DNA of 6,908 nucleotides from contig CAMDZY010000089.1 in NCBI GenBank assembly GCA_945910975.1, forward strand, positions 1 to 6,908, given 5' to 3'. Under the pieces are notes generated by a model. The model was not told the DNA's origin. It ran no database searches and saw only the letters and a list, made by a program, of their open reading frames with translations. Both the position numbers and the translations under genes were made by a program. Source of the DNA: an uncultured Clostridia bacterium. GTDB lineage: Bacteria > Bacillota > Clostridia > Oscillospirales > Oscillospiraceae. Every line of letters starts with the position of its first letter. The stretch's first letter is position 1. Below, one piece after another: positions 6,579-6,908 of this stretch.

Positions 6579-6611
6579 CTAGCCTCCGATTTGCCAGGAT
6601 CCTTTATTTCT
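6564..6611. terminator. 13-bp inverted repeat at the 3' end of the MazG-like gene
   Basis: AGAAATAAAGGAT (6564-6576) is exactly complementary to ATCCTTTATTTCT (6599-6611), with a 22-nt loop. The left arm covers the last codons and the first base of the stop codon TAA (6576-6578). The right arm is itself T-rich, so the structure could act as an AT-rich terminator on either strand, but no separate T-tract follows. A role as transcript 3'-end stabiliser is equally possible. Confidence 0.5.
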
Positions 6612-6860
6612 AAACATATTGAAATGTAAGGGTATGCACCTTTTAGCAATTTCCCGGCGGTTTTGTCGAAATCGGTGGAACACGCTGGAACAGGAAAAAC
6701 GAAAGGTGTAGCCGGAAGCAGGTCGTTCATTGTGCAGTATTGCCATGAATCCTCGCAGAGTTTGTCCCAAGGCGGCGAACTTTGCGGGGATTTTTTTACG
6801 GTGCAAGAAACCGTATGGTTGCATCGCGATAGGGACCTTGGCGCAGCTGTCCTCTTTTTT
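6612..6860. other. Region without a convincing gene
   Basis: I find no reading frame with a ribosome binding site and recognisable product here. On the + strand the frame containing the ATG at 6634 is interrupted by TAG at 6709-6711. It then stays open to TAG at 6874-6876, running into the putative insertion-sequence end, and no family resemblance is seen. Minus-strand frames of about 67-81 codons have no supporting signal. A small imperfect hairpin (GGGAC with GTCCT, roughly 6831-6852) precedes T6 at 6855-6860 and might be a weak + strand terminator. GC content is about 50 percent, higher than in the MazG-like gene. Confidence 0.5.
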
Positions 6861-6908
6861 GGCTCTTTGTCAATAGTTGGGGTAATCGAAAAAACAGAAA
6901 TGTACTAC
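6861..6908 (+). mobile_element. Putative left end of an insertion sequence (ISL3-like terminal repeat)
   Basis: GGCTCTTTGTCAA at 6861-6873 resembles, from memory, terminal inverted repeats of ISL3-family insertion sequences of low-GC Gram-positive bacteria. It is followed by TAGTTGGGG and AT-rich DNA up to the window edge. If correct, the element extends to the right. ISL3 elements typically duplicate 8 bp of AT-rich target, and the preceding TCTTTTTT (6853-6860) is a suitable candidate. Only one end is visible and no transposase coding sequence is seen, so this call is tentative. Confidence 0.35.

Noticed and set aside
6527..6824. Two overlapping minus-strand frames (67 and 81 codons)
   Set aside because: Neither has a ribosome binding site or recognisable motif; one overlaps the end of the MazG-like gene.
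1..6908. CRISPR array or other regularly spaced repeats
   Set aside because: No repeated unit of 20-40 nt at regular spacing is visible on either strand.

Overview
The window looks like chromosomal DNA from a Gram-positive bacterium of the class Clostridia, most likely an Oscillospirales-type gut or rumen organism. This rests on an intermediate GC content (judged by eye at mid-50s percent through most of the window), strong AGGAGG-type ribosome binding sites, a lipoprotein-type binding protein, sigma-A promoters with extended -10 elements, and the gene set (queH, an M18 aminopeptidase, mtaB). Genus and species cannot be read from the sequence. Every supported gene lies on the + strand.

Region 1 (1-2716) is a compact molybdate ABC-transporter operon: modA (binding lipoprotein), modB (permease) and modC (ATPase with a C-terminal regulatory domain). 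Gaps are 29 and 2 nt, and a hairpin terminator follows modC. The operon promoter lies before the window. The operon should import molybdate for molybdenum-cofactor enzymes; no molybdoenzyme or modE regulator gene is present here.

Region 2 (2744-5962) is a three-gene unit behind a good promoter (TTGCAT, 17 nt, extended TGG-TACAAT). It contains queH (last step of queuosine synthesis), an M18 zinc aminopeptidase and mtaB (methylthiolation of t6A37 in tRNA), separated by 16 and 20 nt. Two of the three are iron-sulfur enzymes of anticodon-loop modification.

Region 3 (5963-6180) holds tRNA-Leu(UAA) with its own promoter and a following strong hairpin. The promoter is framed by a perfect 12-bp inverted repeat, the most unusual regulatory-looking structure in the window.

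Region 4 (about 6180-6908) looks different. A small MazG-like pyrophosphohydrolase gene of visibly lower GC content starts with GTG. It ends in a 13-bp inverted repeat that includes the first base of its stop codon. About 250 nt without a convincing gene follow, and from 6861 there is a sequence resembling the terminal inverted repeat of an insertion sequence, possibly ISL3 family. The change in composition immediately 3' of a tRNA gene fits the edge of an accessory segment.

I do not see a clearly new biological system. The best leads are the inverted repeat around the tRNA-Leu promoter and the tRNA-adjacent accessory boundary with its putative insertion-sequence end.
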